Positions 9,235 through 17,529 of a DNA stretch of 64,000 bases are shown piece by piece. The DNA is from an uncultured Bacilli bacterium (GTDB lineage: Bacteria; Bacillota_I; Bacilli_A; RFN20; CAG-826): positions 18,898-82,897 of the forward strand of contig CALVUI010000003.1 in NCBI GenBank assembly GCA_944363565.1. Direction: 5' to 3'. A program made the position numbers and the translations under genes. The notes under the pieces are model-generated. The model was not told the origin of the DNA and searched no databases. It saw nothing but the letters and a program-made list of their open reading frames with translations. The stretch's first letter is position 1, and each line of letters begins with the position of its first letter.

Positions 9235-10003
9235 AGACACTCCTACTGAAGGGTTTGATGGATGAGGGGAGGAAGGAAGACATTTCGACGATGGCCCCAT
9301 TGATGTGAGCTTCTCCCGAACTAGGGATCCTAAAGGGCCCCTCGTGGCCCAAGACGACCTTCTCGATCGTCGATCTTACCTCGAAGCCGATGATGCCCTC
9401 CGCGTAGCCGCAGAGTCCGGCATCGGACATGAAGGCCGTGCCCTTGGGCAAAAGCCGGGCGTCGTTAGTCTGGACGTGGGTGTGGGTCCCGATGACGCAG
9501 GAAACCCGTCCGTCATAGAAGTTGGCGAAGAGGGCCTTCTCGCTCGTCGATTCGGCATGGAAGTCGACGAAGTGGTAGTCGGTCGAGGCCCCGTTATTGA
9601 GAAGCGAGGTAAAGAGGGGGTAGGGATCGACGGCCTCTTCCTTGATGAAGGCCCGGCCGAGGACCGCGGTCACGCGCAGGGTCTTGCCATTGACGTTATA
9701 GATCCTCGTTCCCTCTCCAGGATAAGAGACGGCGTTATAGGGCTTGAGGAGTTTTTCCTCATAGGCGATGTAACGGGCGGATTCCTCCTTGCCGGCATAG
9801 TGGTTCCCAAGGGTCACGCAGTCGGTCCCGGCTTCGATCAGGGTTTTGAAATCCTTGTGCTTGAGGCCTTTTCCCGAACTGGCATTCTCGCCATTCACGA
9901 CCACGAAGTCGATCTTTTCTTCCTCGCGGATCTTCCTTAGGGATAGTGAAAGGGCCTTGAGGCCGATCTCCCCCGTGACGTCACCGAGAAATAATAGCCG
10001 CAA
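9224..10003 (-). CDS. ymdB: YmdB-family metallophosphoesterase (2',3'-cyclic nucleotide phosphodiesterase)
   Basis: A 259-residue protein of the TIGR00282 family. Visible metal-binding motifs: GDVTG at residue 7, NGEN near 37, TLGNH near 65, VDFHAE near 146 and GTHTHVQT near 172. In Bacillus YmdB is a 2',3'-cAMP phosphodiesterase affecting motility/biofilm choice and lies directly behind rny, as here (10-nt gap). The stretch after GNH reads YAGKEE rather than the usual TWDKKE, a small change near the active site. It is followed with overlap by the miaB fusion, making one RNA-metabolism operon. Confidence 0.93.
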   Translation of the reverse strand: MRLLFLGDVTGEIGLKALSLSLRKIREEEKIDFVVVNGENASSGKGLKHKDFKTLIEAGTDCVTLGNHYAGKEESARYIAYEEKLLKPYNAVSYPGEGTRIYNVNGKTLRVTAVLGRAFIKEEAVDPYPLFTSLLNNGASTDYHFVDFHAESTSEKALFANFYDGRVSCVIGTHTHVQTNDARLLPKGTAFMSDAGLCGYAEGIIGFEVRSTIEKVVLGHEGPFRIPSSGEAHINGAIVEMSSFLPSSIKPFSRSVYVE

Positions 10004-10013
10004 GGCAAACTCC

Positions 10014-11603
10014 CTATTTGGCGGTTTCGGAAGCCCGGTACTCGCGGATGACGTTGACCTTGATTTGGCCCGGATAGGTGAGGGTGTTTTCGATTTGTTC
10101 CCTCATCTGCTGGGCCAGCTTGACGGCCTCGGCGTCGGAAATCTTTTCCGGCAGGACCATGACCCGGATTTCCCGGCCCGACTGCATGGCGTAGGCCTGG
10201 GAGACCCCGTCGTAGCTCTTGGCTAAATTTTCGAGGGCCTCGATCCGCTTGACGTAGGTTTCGACGGTTTCGCTCCGAGCACCCGGACGGGCGGCCGAAA
10301 GGGTATCGGCGGCGGCGACCAGATAAGAGATGACATAACGGGCTTCGACGTCCCCGTGGTGGCTTTCGATGGCGTTGATGACGACATCGGGTTCCCCGTA
10401 TTTCTTGGCCAGTTCGACCCCGAGCTGGACATGGCTCCCGTCTCTTTCGAAGTCGACGGACTTGCCGATGTCGTGGAGGAGGCCGGCCCGCTTGGCCAAA
10501 TTCTGGTCAAGGCCGAGTTCGGCCGCCATGATGCCGGCAAGATAAGCCACTTCCATCGAGTGGTCGAGGGCGTTTTGGCCATAGGAGGTCCGGTACTTCA
10601 GACGTCCGACATAGCCGAGCAATTCGCGGTTGATCTTCGGTAGACCGAGCTTGAAAGCCGCAGCTTCGCCGGCCTTCTGCGCGATTTCCGCCACTTCCTT
10701 CTTGCACTTGGCGCAGACTTCCTCGATCCGTCCGGGTTGGATCCGGCCGTCCTTGATCAGGTACTCGAGGGAGCGCTTGGCCACTTCCCTGCGGATGGGG
10801 TCGAAGCAGGAAACGGTAATGGCTTCCGGGGTGTCGTCGATGACCAGATCAACCCCTAGGGAGGCTTCGAGGGCCCGGATGTTACGGCCTTCACGGCCGA
10901 TGATCCGGCCCTTCAGTTCGTCGGTCGGAAGGGCCACGACCGAGACGTTACGTTCGGTGGTGACGTCCTGGGCGTACTTTTGGCAGGCTAAAGAAAGAAG
11001 GTCGACGGCCTTGGCTTGGGCCGTGGCCCGGGCTTCGTCCTCGGCGTTTTTGATGTAGGTGGCGATTTCGGTCGACATCTTGCTTTCGACCCGGGCCATG
11101 ATTTCGTCATGGGCTTCCTTGACCGAAAGGCCGCTGACTTTTTCGAGTTCGGCGATGATGGAGTCGATCTTGGCGTCGAGTTCGGCGCTCTTCTTGTCGT
11201 TGGCTTCGATCTTGCGGTTGAGGAGTTCGTTCTTCTGCTCCATCGCGTTTTCCTTGGCCAGAAGCGCGGAGTCGCGGCTATCGATCGATTGTTCCCTTAG
11301 ACGGAGACGGTTTTCCTCGTTTTGGAGGTCGCCCTTCATCTTGCGGATTTCGTTTTCGGCTTTCTGTCTGGCTTCGAAGGCCAACTGCTTGGCATCGATT
11401 TCGGCGTTCTTCCGTTTCTGCTCGGCCTTGATCTCGGCTTCGCGGATGATGTTGTCGGCGGTCTTGCCGGCCTTCTTCCTCTTTTGGTCAGGGAGGAAGG
11501 AGATCAAAAGAAAGACGATGGCGGCACCGATGGCCAAAGCGGCCACGCCGATGATAAGGGCGACCCACCAGGGGGTCATCCCTTCAACTGCTTGTAAAAT
11601 CAT
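10014..11603 (-). CDS. rny: ribonuclease Y
   Basis: Membrane-anchored endoribonuclease that begins mRNA decay in Firmicutes. The 529-residue protein has an N-terminal helix (WWVALIIGVAALAIGAAIVF, about residues 11-30), a long charged coiled coil (to about 200), a KH domain with GRIIGREGRNIRALE, and an HD domain with HDIGKSVDFERDGSH. I start at 11603 (MILQAVEG) because TAGGAG sits 8-9 nt upstream and the helix then begins near residue 10 as in other RNase Y proteins; the frame stays open upstream without homology. It heads the rny-ymdB-miaB operon. The fused RicA-like domain two genes on may act on it. Confidence 0.97.
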   Translation of the reverse strand: MILQAVEGMTPWWVALIIGVAALAIGAAIVFLLISFLPDQKRKKAGKTADNIIREAEIKAEQKRKNAEIDAKQLAFEARQKAENEIRKMKGDLQNEENRLRLREQSIDSRDSALLAKENAMEQKNELLNRKIEANDKKSAELDAKIDSIIAELEKVSGLSVKEAHDEIMARVESKMSTEIATYIKNAEDEARATAQAKAVDLLSLACQKYAQDVTTERNVSVVALPTDELKGRIIGREGRNIRALEASLGVDLVIDDTPEAITVSCFDPIRREVAKRSLEYLIKDGRIQPGRIEEVCAKCKKEVAEIAQKAGEAAAFKLGLPKINRELLGYVGRLKYRTSYGQNALDHSMEVAYLAGIMAAELGLDQNLAKRAGLLHDIGKSVDFERDGSHVQLGVELAKKYGEPDVVINAIESHHGDVEARYVISYLVAAADTLSAARPGARSETVETYVKRIEALENLAKSYDGVSQAYAMQSGREIRVMVLPEKISDAEAVKLAQQMREQIENTLTYPGQIKVNVIREYRASETAK

Positions 11604-11908
11604 TTGGTTAGCTCCTATTATCCCCAAAAAGGGCAAGCCGGTCTTATTGGAAGAGGTATGAATCCGCAGGGCGGACAAGAAGATCCAAAGGAGAATGCAG
11701 GCCCCTGTTGGGCAACCTATTTTAGCAAAGAAAAGCTGGGGCTGGATACGCAAGGTATATAAATATGGATTTATTTGGGGAAAACTGAGGATTTTCGTCT
11801 CGGTTATACTAAGAAAAATTGAACAAATTAAGGCTATTTTCATTTTTCGAGGCAATCAAAAAGTCCGCAAAACCCGCTTTTCTTTTTTGAAAGGCGTGAT
11901 CAAGCAAC
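11604..11908. other. intergenic leader region upstream of rny
   Basis: About 300 bases between the recA terminator and rny, clearly richer in A/T than the genes. On the minus strand there is an extended -10 (TGCTAAAAT, with TAAAAT at 11719-11724), which would give a leader of about 110 nt, and a weaker TTAATT-N17-TATAAC pair further upstream. I see no ORF and no recognised riboswitch. The promoter is a pattern match only. Confidence 0.4.
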
Positions 11909-11939
11909 AAAAAAAGGATGGCCACCTCGATGGCCATCC
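11909..11939 (-). terminator. Rho-independent terminator after recA
   Basis: A perfect 9-bp stem (GGATGGCCA / TGGCCATCC) with a 6-nt loop, followed on the minus strand by seven T. It lies just 7 nt past the recA stop and separates recA from rny. Confidence 0.95.
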
Positions 11940-11946
11940 GTCTTTC

Positions 11947-12942
11947 TTAGATGTCGGCTTCTTCCTTGAGCTTGACTTTGACTTTCTGGGAAATGTCTTC
12001 CTTGATTTCGGGATGGGAGTCGAGGAAGGACTTGGCGGCTTCCTTGCCGTTACCGATCTTCTCGCCGCTATACTCGTACCAGTTCCCGGACTTCCCGATG
12101 AAGCCGAACTTCGTCCCGAGGTCGAGGAGTTCGCCGGTCGAGGAAATGCCCTTGCCGTAGACGATCTCGAGCTCGCAGGACTTGAAGGGCGGGGCCACCT
12201 TGTTCTTGACGACCTTGACCCGGACGGTGTTGCCGATGACCTCGCTGCCATTTTTGATGGCTTCGGCCCGGCGGATATCGAGACGGATCGAGGCGTAGAA
12301 CTTGAGGGCCCGGCCCCCGGTCGTGGTCTCGGGATTGCCATAGACGACCCCGACTTTCTCACGGAGTTGGTTGATGAAGATGACGAGGCAGTTGGTCTTG
12401 TCCAGAATCCCGGCCAATTTCCGCATGGCCTTGCTCATGAGGCGGGCCTGGAGGCCGACTTGGTTGTCCCCCATGACCCCGTCGAGTTCGGCTTGGGGTA
12501 CGAGGGCGGCCACCGAGTCGACGACGATGAGGTCGACGGCACCGCTTGAGGCCAGCATGGCCACGATTTCGAGGGCCTGTTCGCCGCTATCGGGCTGGGC
12601 CAAGACCAGTTCGTCGGTATCGACCCCGAGCTTGGCGGCGTATTCGGGATCGATGGAGTGTTCGGCGTCGATGTAGGCGGTCCTTCCGCCCTTCTTCTGG
12701 CATTCGGCCACCGCATGGAGGGCGAGGGTCGTCTTGCCCGAGGATTCGGGACCGTAGATTTCGACGATCCGGCCCCGCGGATATCCTCCGACCCCGATGG
12801 CCTGGTCGAGGAGCAGGCTCCCGGTCGGGATGACGTCCACACTGACGTGGGGATGGTCTCCCAGGCGCATGACTGAGCCTTTGCCGTACGCTTTTTCGAT
12901 GGTCTTGAGGGCTTCTTCCAAGGCCTTGTCTTTGTCTTCCAT
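11947..12942 (-). CDS. recA: recombinase A
   Basis: ATP-dependent strand-exchange protein for homologous recombination and SOS induction. At 331 residues it has the Walker [10 protein letters not shown] near residue 64, the MAW-type core [15 protein letters not shown], loop L1/L2 regions including [17 protein letters not shown], and the conserved [10 protein letters not shown]. The C-terminal tail is acidic/lysine mixed and short. AAAGGA upstream supports the ATG at 12942. Gene order pgsA-pncC-recA is the Bacillus arrangement. A strong terminator follows. No LexA-type box was recognised in the 52-nt gap upstream. Confidence 0.99.
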   Translation of the reverse strand: MEDKDKALEEALKTIEKAYGKGSVMRLGDHPHVSVDVIPTGSLLLDQAIGVGGYPRGRIVEIYGPESSGKTTLALHAVAECQKKGGRTAYIDAEHSIDPEYAAKLGVDTDELVLAQPDSGEQALEIVAMLASSGAVDLIVVDSVAALVPQAELDGVMGDNQVGLQARLMSKAMRKLAGILDKTNCLVIFINQLREKVGVVYGNPETTTGGRALKFYASIRLDIRRAEAIKNGSEVIGNTVRVKVVKNKVAPPFKSCELEIVYGKGISSTGELLDLGTKFGFIGKSGNWYEYSGEKIGNGKEAAKSFLDSHPEIKEDISQKVKVKLKEEADI

Positions 12943-12994
12943 AAGCTTTTCCTTTCTAATTGAGGGCTTCCCCCACCTATTAATAGGCAGGAAA

Positions 12995-13477
12995 TCAGGC
13001 GATGGACCCTTTTTCCAATAAAGTTATCAAATATTCGCAGGCCATGTCGGCAGCCAAAGCCCGGATGGCGTTCCTTTCGCCCTTGAAGCGGGGATGCAAA
13101 ACGATGTTCTGTCTGGCGGTGGCCACGCATAGATAGGCTTCACCGACCTTGTCGTTTCCCTTTTCCAAAGTCGGGCCGGCGTCTCCGGTGAAGGAGACGC
13201 AGATATCGACGTCGAGGGCCTTGCGGCCTCCGACCGCCATCTCGAGGGCCACTTCCTGGCTCACGACCCCCTTCTGTCTGATCGTCTCGGCCTTGACCCC
13301 GACCAGGCTGACTTTCAGCTCGGGGGCATAGGTAATCAGGGATCCGCGGAAGACGCTGCTGGCCCCGGGGATTTCCCCTAGACGCGAGGAGAATAGACCG
13401 GCCGTGAAGCTTTCGACGGCCCCGATGGTCAAGCCCTTCTCCTTGAGTTCCTTGATGAGTTTAGCAAAATCGGCCAT
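12995..13477 (-). CDS. pncC: CinA C-terminal domain protein (nicotinamide-nucleotide amidohydrolase)
   Basis: 160 residues covering only the CinA C-terminal domain: [21 protein letters not shown] near residue 20, [16 protein letters not shown], and SFTGDAGP, where the usual form is GIAGPGG. This domain deamidates NMN to nicotinate mononucleotide in pyridine-nucleotide recycling. The N-terminal MoaB-like half of full CinA, present in Bacillus at this locus, is absent. GGAGG lies 7 nt before the ATG at 13477. The gene starts 2 nt after the pgsA stop, so it is coupled, and recA follows. Confidence 0.92.
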   Translation of the reverse strand: MADFAKLIKELKEKGLTIGAVESFTAGLFSSRLGEIPGASSVFRGSLITYAPELKVSLVGVKAETIRQKGVVSQEVALEMAVGGRKALDVDICVSFTGDAGPTLEKGNDKVGEAYLCVATARQNIVLHPRFKGERNAIRALAADMACEYLITLLEKGSIA

Positions 13478-13479
13478 AT

Positions 13480-14115
13480 TCAATCCTCCAAGAAGACCTT
13501 CCGGTTCTGATAGACATAGATGATACCGCTGAGCAATGAAGCCAGGGTGGCGAGGTAGACGAAGCAGAGGGCCAGCCTCCCATATCCCCAAGACGCATCG
13601 AAATAGGTAAAGGGCCAGCCATTGAGGAGAACGAGGGGAATGGCAACCATCTGGAGGACGGTCTTGAGTTTCCCGAAGATGTTGGCGGCCAGGACCTTGC
13701 CTTTGGCGGCCGCCACCTGGCGCAAGCCGTCGACCACGAGGTCGCGGGCGATCATGATGACGGTGCAGAAGGCCGGGATGGCCAAGGATCCTTCGCTATA
13801 GGACCAACTGAGGGATATATAGACCAAAAGGGCATCGACCAGGAGCTTGTCGGCGATGGGGTCGAGGAACTTCCCAAGGGTCGTGACCTGGTGCCACTTC
13901 CGGGCTAGATAACCGTCCAAGAAGTCGGTCGCGCTGGCCACGATGAAGAAGATTGCGACAGCGAGGCGGATGACGCCGATCCCCGAGTCCCCGATCATCG
14001 GGTCGAGGTAGAGGCCGAGGTGGCCGAGGACCTCGAGGACCGCCAAAAGGAGGACCAAGAGGACCACGCAGGCGATGCGGGTGAGGGTGATTTTCGTCGG
14101 AATGTTGATTTTCAT
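13480..14115 (-). CDS. pgsA: CDP-diacylglycerol-glycerol-3-phosphate 3-phosphatidyltransferase
   Basis: Integral membrane enzyme committing CDP-diacylglycerol to phosphatidylglycerol. The CDP-alcohol phosphotransferase signature D-G-x2-A-R-x8-G-x3-D-x3-D is intact (DGYLARKWHQVTTLGKFLD, then PIAD). Several hydrophobic helices surround it; the N-terminus NIPTKITLTRI matches the family start. At 211 residues it is slightly longer than usual (~190). No Shine-Dalgarno is visible: the ATG lies only about 8 nt after the 3' end of the RNase P RNA, so translation must begin on a transcript containing or cut from rnpB. Confidence 0.95.
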   Translation of the reverse strand: MKINIPTKITLTRIACVVLLVLLLAVLEVLGHLGLYLDPMIGDSGIGVIRLAVAIFFIVASATDFLDGYLARKWHQVTTLGKFLDPIADKLLVDALLVYISLSWSYSEGSLAIPAFCTVIMIARDLVVDGLRQVAAAKGKVLAANIFGKLKTVLQMVAIPLVLLNGWPFTYFDASWGYGRLALCFVYLATLASLLSGIIYVYQNRKVFLED

Positions 14116-14123
14116 ACAAATGA

Positions 14124-14451
14124 GTATCCGGCCCTGTAAGCCATGTTCTGTCGAGGACGTAGATTAATCTCGGACTAGCCGGGGGTCGAGGCTTCAATTC
14201 GCCTTTTCCCCTTCCCCTACCAAATTTGGGTTTCTCGCTTGCGGGGTTTACCTCGTTTCATCTCGACGTCGCCGCCGAGCTCGTCTCTGTGGCACCTTGG
14301 GGCTCCTCGTCCGCGTGGGATTTGGATCCGCCGTTACGCGCTCCCGCGTACCCAGACTTATTTCTTCGTCTGGCGCAATCGTTACGGCCATCGCAGGCCG
14401 TGCGAGCATGGACTTTCCTCTGGTTTCCCAGCCTCCGTCCGGGCCGGATGT
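14124..14451 (-). ncRNA. rnpB: RNase P RNA (bacterial type B likely)
   Basis: The catalytic RNA that matures tRNA 5' ends. On the minus strand it shows the diagnostic pieces in order: GAGGAAAGTCCATGCTCGC (CR-I), a GTGCCACAGAGACG segment, GGTAAACCCC followed by GCGAGAAACCCAAATTTGG (the Firmicutes-type P10.1/L12-L15 region), and near the end ACAGAACATGGCTTACAG. The ends pair as P1 (ATCCGGCCC at the 5' end, GGGCCGGAT at 14126-14134). About 328 nt. No terminator follows; pgsA starts about 8 nt later, and the gpsB stop lies 4 nt before the 5' end. Confidence 0.97.
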
Positions 14452-14455
14452 GGTT

Positions 14456-14875
14456 TTACTTCTTCAAACCGGAGGTGATCTCGCTAGGCGAGTAACCGTG
14501 CCGGTAGAGGAATTCTTCGAGGGTCCTCAGCCGCTTCAGCAGCTGGAGGTTTTCGCTATTGACGCTATCCCCGGGTTTGATGCCGTCGAGGCGGTTTTCC
14601 AAGGAAGCGTTCTTGACCTCGAGGCCGTGCCTTTCCTCCCTGACCTTGGAGAGGGCGGCGGTCAGCTCTTCCTTCTGTAAGAGGAGCTCCCCGGCTTCCC
14701 GTTTGGCCTTGGCCACTTCGTCCTCGGCTTCGGCCAAAGCCTCTTCGTAGCTTTGGTAATCGAGGATGACCTGGTCGAGGAAAGCGTCGACTTCGTAGGC
14801 ATCGTACCCCTTGACGTCCCTGGTGAATTTCTTCTTGAGGATGCTTTGGGGGGTGAAAACGACTTTCTTTTCCAT
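14456..14875 (-). CDS. gpsB: DivIVA/GpsB family cell-division protein
   Basis: A 139-residue coiled-coil protein that links peptidoglycan synthases to division proteins in Firmicutes. The N-terminal lipid/partner-binding part is clear: FTPQSILKKKFTRDVKGYDAYEVDAFLDQV, typical of GpsB/DivIVA. A long charged coiled coil follows (about 35-115), then a short tail ending ITSGLKK. The ATG at 14875 (MEKKVVFTP) fits the family; the open frame upstream is not similar. Adjacency to rnpB is as in Bacillus (gpsB-rnpB). A weak AAGGG precedes the start; a TATAAT lies 17 nt upstream. Confidence 0.9.
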   Translation of the reverse strand: MEKKVVFTPQSILKKKFTRDVKGYDAYEVDAFLDQVILDYQSYEEALAEAEDEVAKAKREAGELLLQKEELTAALSKVREERHGLEVKNASLENRLDGIKPGDSVNSENLQLLKRLRTLEEFLYRHGYSPSEITSGLKK

Positions 14876-14891
14876 TTCTGACGGCCCTTCG

Positions 14892-14897
14892 ATTATA
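14892..14897 (-). promoter_or_regulatory. -10 element for gpsB-rnpB
   Basis: A perfect TATAAT on the minus strand, 16 nt before the gpsB ATG; the -35 is weak (TATCTT at 17-nt spacing). It may also drive rnpB and pgsA, since no promoter is obvious between them. Confidence 0.6.
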
Positions 14898-14941
14898 TCG
14901 AAGATGGGCGATACAAGATAGGAAAAAGGGGGCAATGATGC

Positions 14942-14947
14942 TAAGAT
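14942..14947 (+). promoter_or_regulatory. -10 element, leaderless promoter of the exonuclease-recU operon
   Basis: Extended -10 TGCTAAGAT ending at 14947, with the GTG start 6 nt later and no Shine-Dalgarno at proper distance. Transcription should start at or next to the start codon. Confidence 0.5.
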
Positions 14948-14953
14948 GGCGCG

Positions 14954-15679
14954 GTGAAGGTCTTAAGGAAAGCGCTGCGTGGGTTCCGCTACGCCCTTTT
15001 CATCGACCTCGAAGCGACCCAAAGGGAAGCCGAACTCATCGAACTCGGGGCGGTCCTCGCCAAACTCGATGACGAAGGAAGGATTGCTCATGTTTATGAA
15101 GGCCTGAGGACCTACGTCAAGGCCAGCCACGCCGTCGGCCCCATCGTCAGGCGCCTGACCGGCATTTCCGACTTCGATTTGGCCAAGAAGGGAATCACCT
15201 TCGAGGAAGCCATCGAGGAGTTGAAACACTACCTCGGGAAGAAGGCTTCGGAATGCATCTACATCTCCTATGGGAGCAATGACATCAGGATCTTGGAACA
15301 GAGTTATTCCTTCCACCAGGAAGCCGACATCCACTTCATCCGCCTCATCAAGAAGAACTATTTGGATTTCCTGACTTTCCTCGGCCGTTTCCTCCACGAC
15401 GAACACGGCAATCCCTATTCCCTATCCAATGCCCTCAAGGTCTTCGGCCTCGACTTCAATGGCCAAAAGCACGATGCCCTTTATGATGCAAAAGCCCTGT
15501 TGGAACTCTACGATGCCTTCGCCCACAATCCACCGATCCTGCTTGAAGAATATCGGAAGAACATCGCCAGAGGGACCAAACTCCCCGAACCGATCAGACG
15601 GCTTTTGGACCGTCTCATGAAAGAGGGCCACGTCGACCTCACCGACTTCGACGAGACGGTCAAGGAGGCCCTCGAATGA
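14954..15679 (+). CDS. DEDDh-type 3'-5' exonuclease (RNase T/DnaQ superfamily)
   Basis: A 241-residue exonuclease. The acidic motifs are visible: Exo I FIDLEAT (residues 16-22), with ELIELGAV following, Exo II SYGSNDIRIL near residue 110, and Exo III HDALYDAKALL near 175, which places it in the DEDDh class. It resembles KapD-type exonucleases; whether it acts on RNA or DNA cannot be told from sequence. Start is GTG at 14954, directly after a -10-like element (probably leaderless). It overlaps recU by 4 bases (ATGA), so a role in DNA repair is possible, but this is inference from linkage only. Confidence 0.88.
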   Translation: MKVLRKALRGFRYALFIDLEATQREAELIELGAVLAKLDDEGRIAHVYEGLRTYVKASHAVGPIVRRLTGISDFDLAKKGITFEEAIEELKHYLGKKASECIYISYGSNDIRILEQSYSFHQEADIHFIRLIKKNYLDFLTFLGRFLHDEHGNPYSLSNALKVFGLDFNGQKHDALYDAKALLELYDAFAHNPPILLEEYRKNIARGTKLPEPIRRLLDRLMKEGHVDLTDFDETVKEALE

Positions 15680-16275
15680 AGATCAAATACCCCAAGGGTC
15701 AGGAACCCGAAGGAGTGAGCGCTCCCTTCAAGGTCCATAAGCCGGCGATAGGGAAAAGACTGAGCGCCGCCAACCGCGGCATGGACTTCGAGGCCGACAT
15801 CAACCAAAGCTGCCTCTACTATGAGGAAAAGGGGGTGGCCCTCATCACCAAGCGCCCGACCCCGATCAACGTCGTCAAGGTCGACTATAGCCACGGGGCC
15901 AAGATCACCAACGCCTACTTCGAAAAACAATCGACGACTGACTATAACGGGGTCTATCAGGGCCGCTATCTCGACTTCGAGGCCAAAGAAACCAAAAGCA
16001 AGACCTCATTCCCGATTTCCAACATTGCTCCCCAACAGGTTGCCCATCTGGAAAAAGTGGAAAAGAATGGGGGTTTTGCGTTCTTTTTAATCCATTTATC
16101 GCAAACCGACGAGACTTATCTCCTCAAAGCCTCCTACGTTTGCCTGTTCTATAGGGAAAAACCACGCAAAAGCATACCCTTTGCGGAGATTCGCTCAGAG
16201 GGCTACGCCGTCAAAGAGGGTTATAACCCCCGCTTCGACTTCTTGGCGGCCTTCGACGAAGCCTTCCTCAAGTAG
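15676..16275 (+). CDS. recU: Holliday junction resolvase RecU
   Basis: A 199-residue structure-specific endonuclease that cuts Holliday junctions in Firmicutes. Family features: NRGMDFEADIN near residue 33 (with the catalytic Glu), STTDYNGVYQGRYLDFEAKET near 85-105 carrying the D...ExK nuclease core, and SKTSFPISNI / QQVAHL. It is translationally coupled to the exonuclease. Its last 55 bases overlap the convergent nth gene, so the C-terminal codons of both genes share sequence. In Bacillus recU is linked to ponA near nth-dnaD; here ponA is absent from the neighbourhood. Confidence 0.96.
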   Translation: MKIKYPKGQEPEGVSAPFKVHKPAIGKRLSAANRGMDFEADINQSCLYYEEKGVALITKRPTPINVVKVDYSHGAKITNAYFEKQSTTDYNGVYQGRYLDFEAKETKSKTSFPISNIAPQQVAHLEKVEKNGGFAFFLIHLSQTDETYLLKASYVCLFYREKPRKSIPFAEIRSEGYAVKEGYNPRFDFLAAFDEAFLK

Positions 16276-16934
16276 AAACAATAATCCCTGAAGGGACAAC
16301 GTTCGCATTCGGGCTTCATGGCCTTGCAGAGGTTTCGGCCAAAGGCGATGAAGCGATGATGGAAGGGAATCCATTCTTCCTTGTCGATCCTGCTTTCGAG
16401 GACCGCCTCGACTTTTTCTGGTTCGGTCCCTTCCTTGACGATCCCGAGTCTCGCCGAAACCCGTTTGATATGGGTATCGACCGGGATGGCGGGTCGGTCC
16501 GCCACTTCGGCCAAGACGACCCCGGCCGTCTTCTTTCCGACTCCGGGAAGCTTCAAAAGGGTTTCAAAGTCAAAGGGCACTTCCCCGTCGAATTCTTCGA
16601 CCAAGGTGCGGCTGAGGGAGAGGACGTTCCTGGCTTTCGCGTGGTAAAGGCCCAACGACTTGATAATGGTTTCGATATCTTCGATAGAGGCCTCCGCCAT
16701 CCTTTTGGCATCGGGATATTTCTCAAATAGAAAAGGCGTCACCTTGTTGACCTTGGCGTCCGTGCATTGGGCGGATAGCAAAGTAGCCACCAGACACTGG
16801 AAAGGTGTCTTGAAATCCAAGGTGCAGGCGGCATCCGGAAAGAGGACCTTGAGCCCTTCGACCAAGACCTTGGGCTCAATTGTCCCCGAAGAGCTTGCGG
16901 GCCAAAGCGAACGTTTCTTCGATGTCCTTGTCAT
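16221..16934 (-). CDS. nth: endonuclease III
   Basis: Base-excision repair glycosylase/AP lyase for oxidised pyrimidines. The helix-hairpin-helix LPGVGKKTAGVVLAE holds the catalytic Lys, and the Asp lies in AIPVDTHIKR; a 4Fe-4S cluster is bound by C-x6-C-x2-C-x5-C (CKAMKPECERCPFRDYC). The tail after the cluster overlaps recU. The start is uncertain: ATG 16934 reads 59 bases into dnaD; ATT 16880 at the dnaD stop would give the usual family length; TTG 16865 is another option. The function call does not depend on this. Confidence 0.93.
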   Translation of the reverse strand: MTRTSKKRSLWPASSSGTIEPKVLVEGLKVLFPDAACTLDFKTPFQCLVATLLSAQCTDAKVNKVTPFLFEKYPDAKRMAEASIEDIETIIKSLGLYHAKARNVLSLSRTLVEEFDGEVPFDFETLLKLPGVGKKTAGVVLAEVADRPAIPVDTHIKRVSARLGIVKEGTEPEKVEAVLESRIDKEEWIPFHHRFIAFGRNLCKAMKPECERCPFRDYCFYLRKASSKAAKKSKRGL

Positions 16935-17529
16935 AGTTTTCCCCGACCGCGGTCGTCCCTTCTTTTTCGATGTCCCTCTTCCTCCGATTGGCCTTGAGGC
17001 TCTTCTCGAAGGCCTTGAAGCTTCTCGTTCCTTTGACCAAGGTATCGAGGACCGCTTCCCTGATTTCCGCAAGGCTATAACCGAGGGCGAACCAGTCCTG
17101 GAGGGTGCTTTGTTCGAGGGGCGTCAGACTCCGATTGAGCTTATCCTCGAGGAAGCTACCGGCCGCCTTTATTTCTTCGGCTTTCTCGGCGCTTCCCATC
17201 GTGGCCTCTTCCTTTTCCATCCTTCTCGAAAAATCTTCGTAGACCCTTTTCCTCAGGGGCTCGAGGGAGGTCTTGAGGCCCTTGCCGCCCGGGACGTATT
17301 CGACGAGGCCCCGCTTCAAGAGGTCGGCGAGGATCTTTTCGATCTCCTTGGTCGGTAAAGCCATCTTGAGGGCCAAGGCATCGGAGGTGATCATCCGATT
17401 CCCCTGCCCCAAGAGGTGATCGATCATCAGAATGACGGCCACTTCGTCTTCCTTGAGGGCCAAAGCTTTATATTGTTCAAGGAGCACGTAGGTGAAGTCC
17501 AAGGCTCCGTATAGTCTATTCGGTTGCAC
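16876..17529 (-). CDS. dnaD: DnaD primosome protein
   Basis: Replication-restart and initiation protein of low-GC Gram-positives. The 217 residues split into an N-terminal winged-helix DnaD domain (about 10-110; EVAVILMIDHLLGQGNRMIT ... LADLLKRGLVEY) and a C-terminal DnaB_2/DnaD domain (about 120-195) with the signature-like ADDR equivalent LQDWFALGYSLAEIREAVLDT. The end is charged and ends RKLFGDN. It overlaps cca by 14 bases upstream and touches nth downstream, the conserved dnaD-nth arrangement. GGAAGGGATACC precedes the ATG. Confidence 0.93.
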   Translation of the reverse strand: MQPNRLYGALDFTYVLLEQYKALALKEDEVAVILMIDHLLGQGNRMITSDALALKMALPTKEIEKILADLLKRGLVEYVPGGKGLKTSLEPLRKRVYEDFSRRMEKEEATMGSAEKAEEIKAAGSFLEDKLNRSLTPLEQSTLQDWFALGYSLAEIREAVLDTLVKGTRSFKAFEKSLKANRRKRDIEKEGTTAVGENYDKDIEETFALARKLFGDN

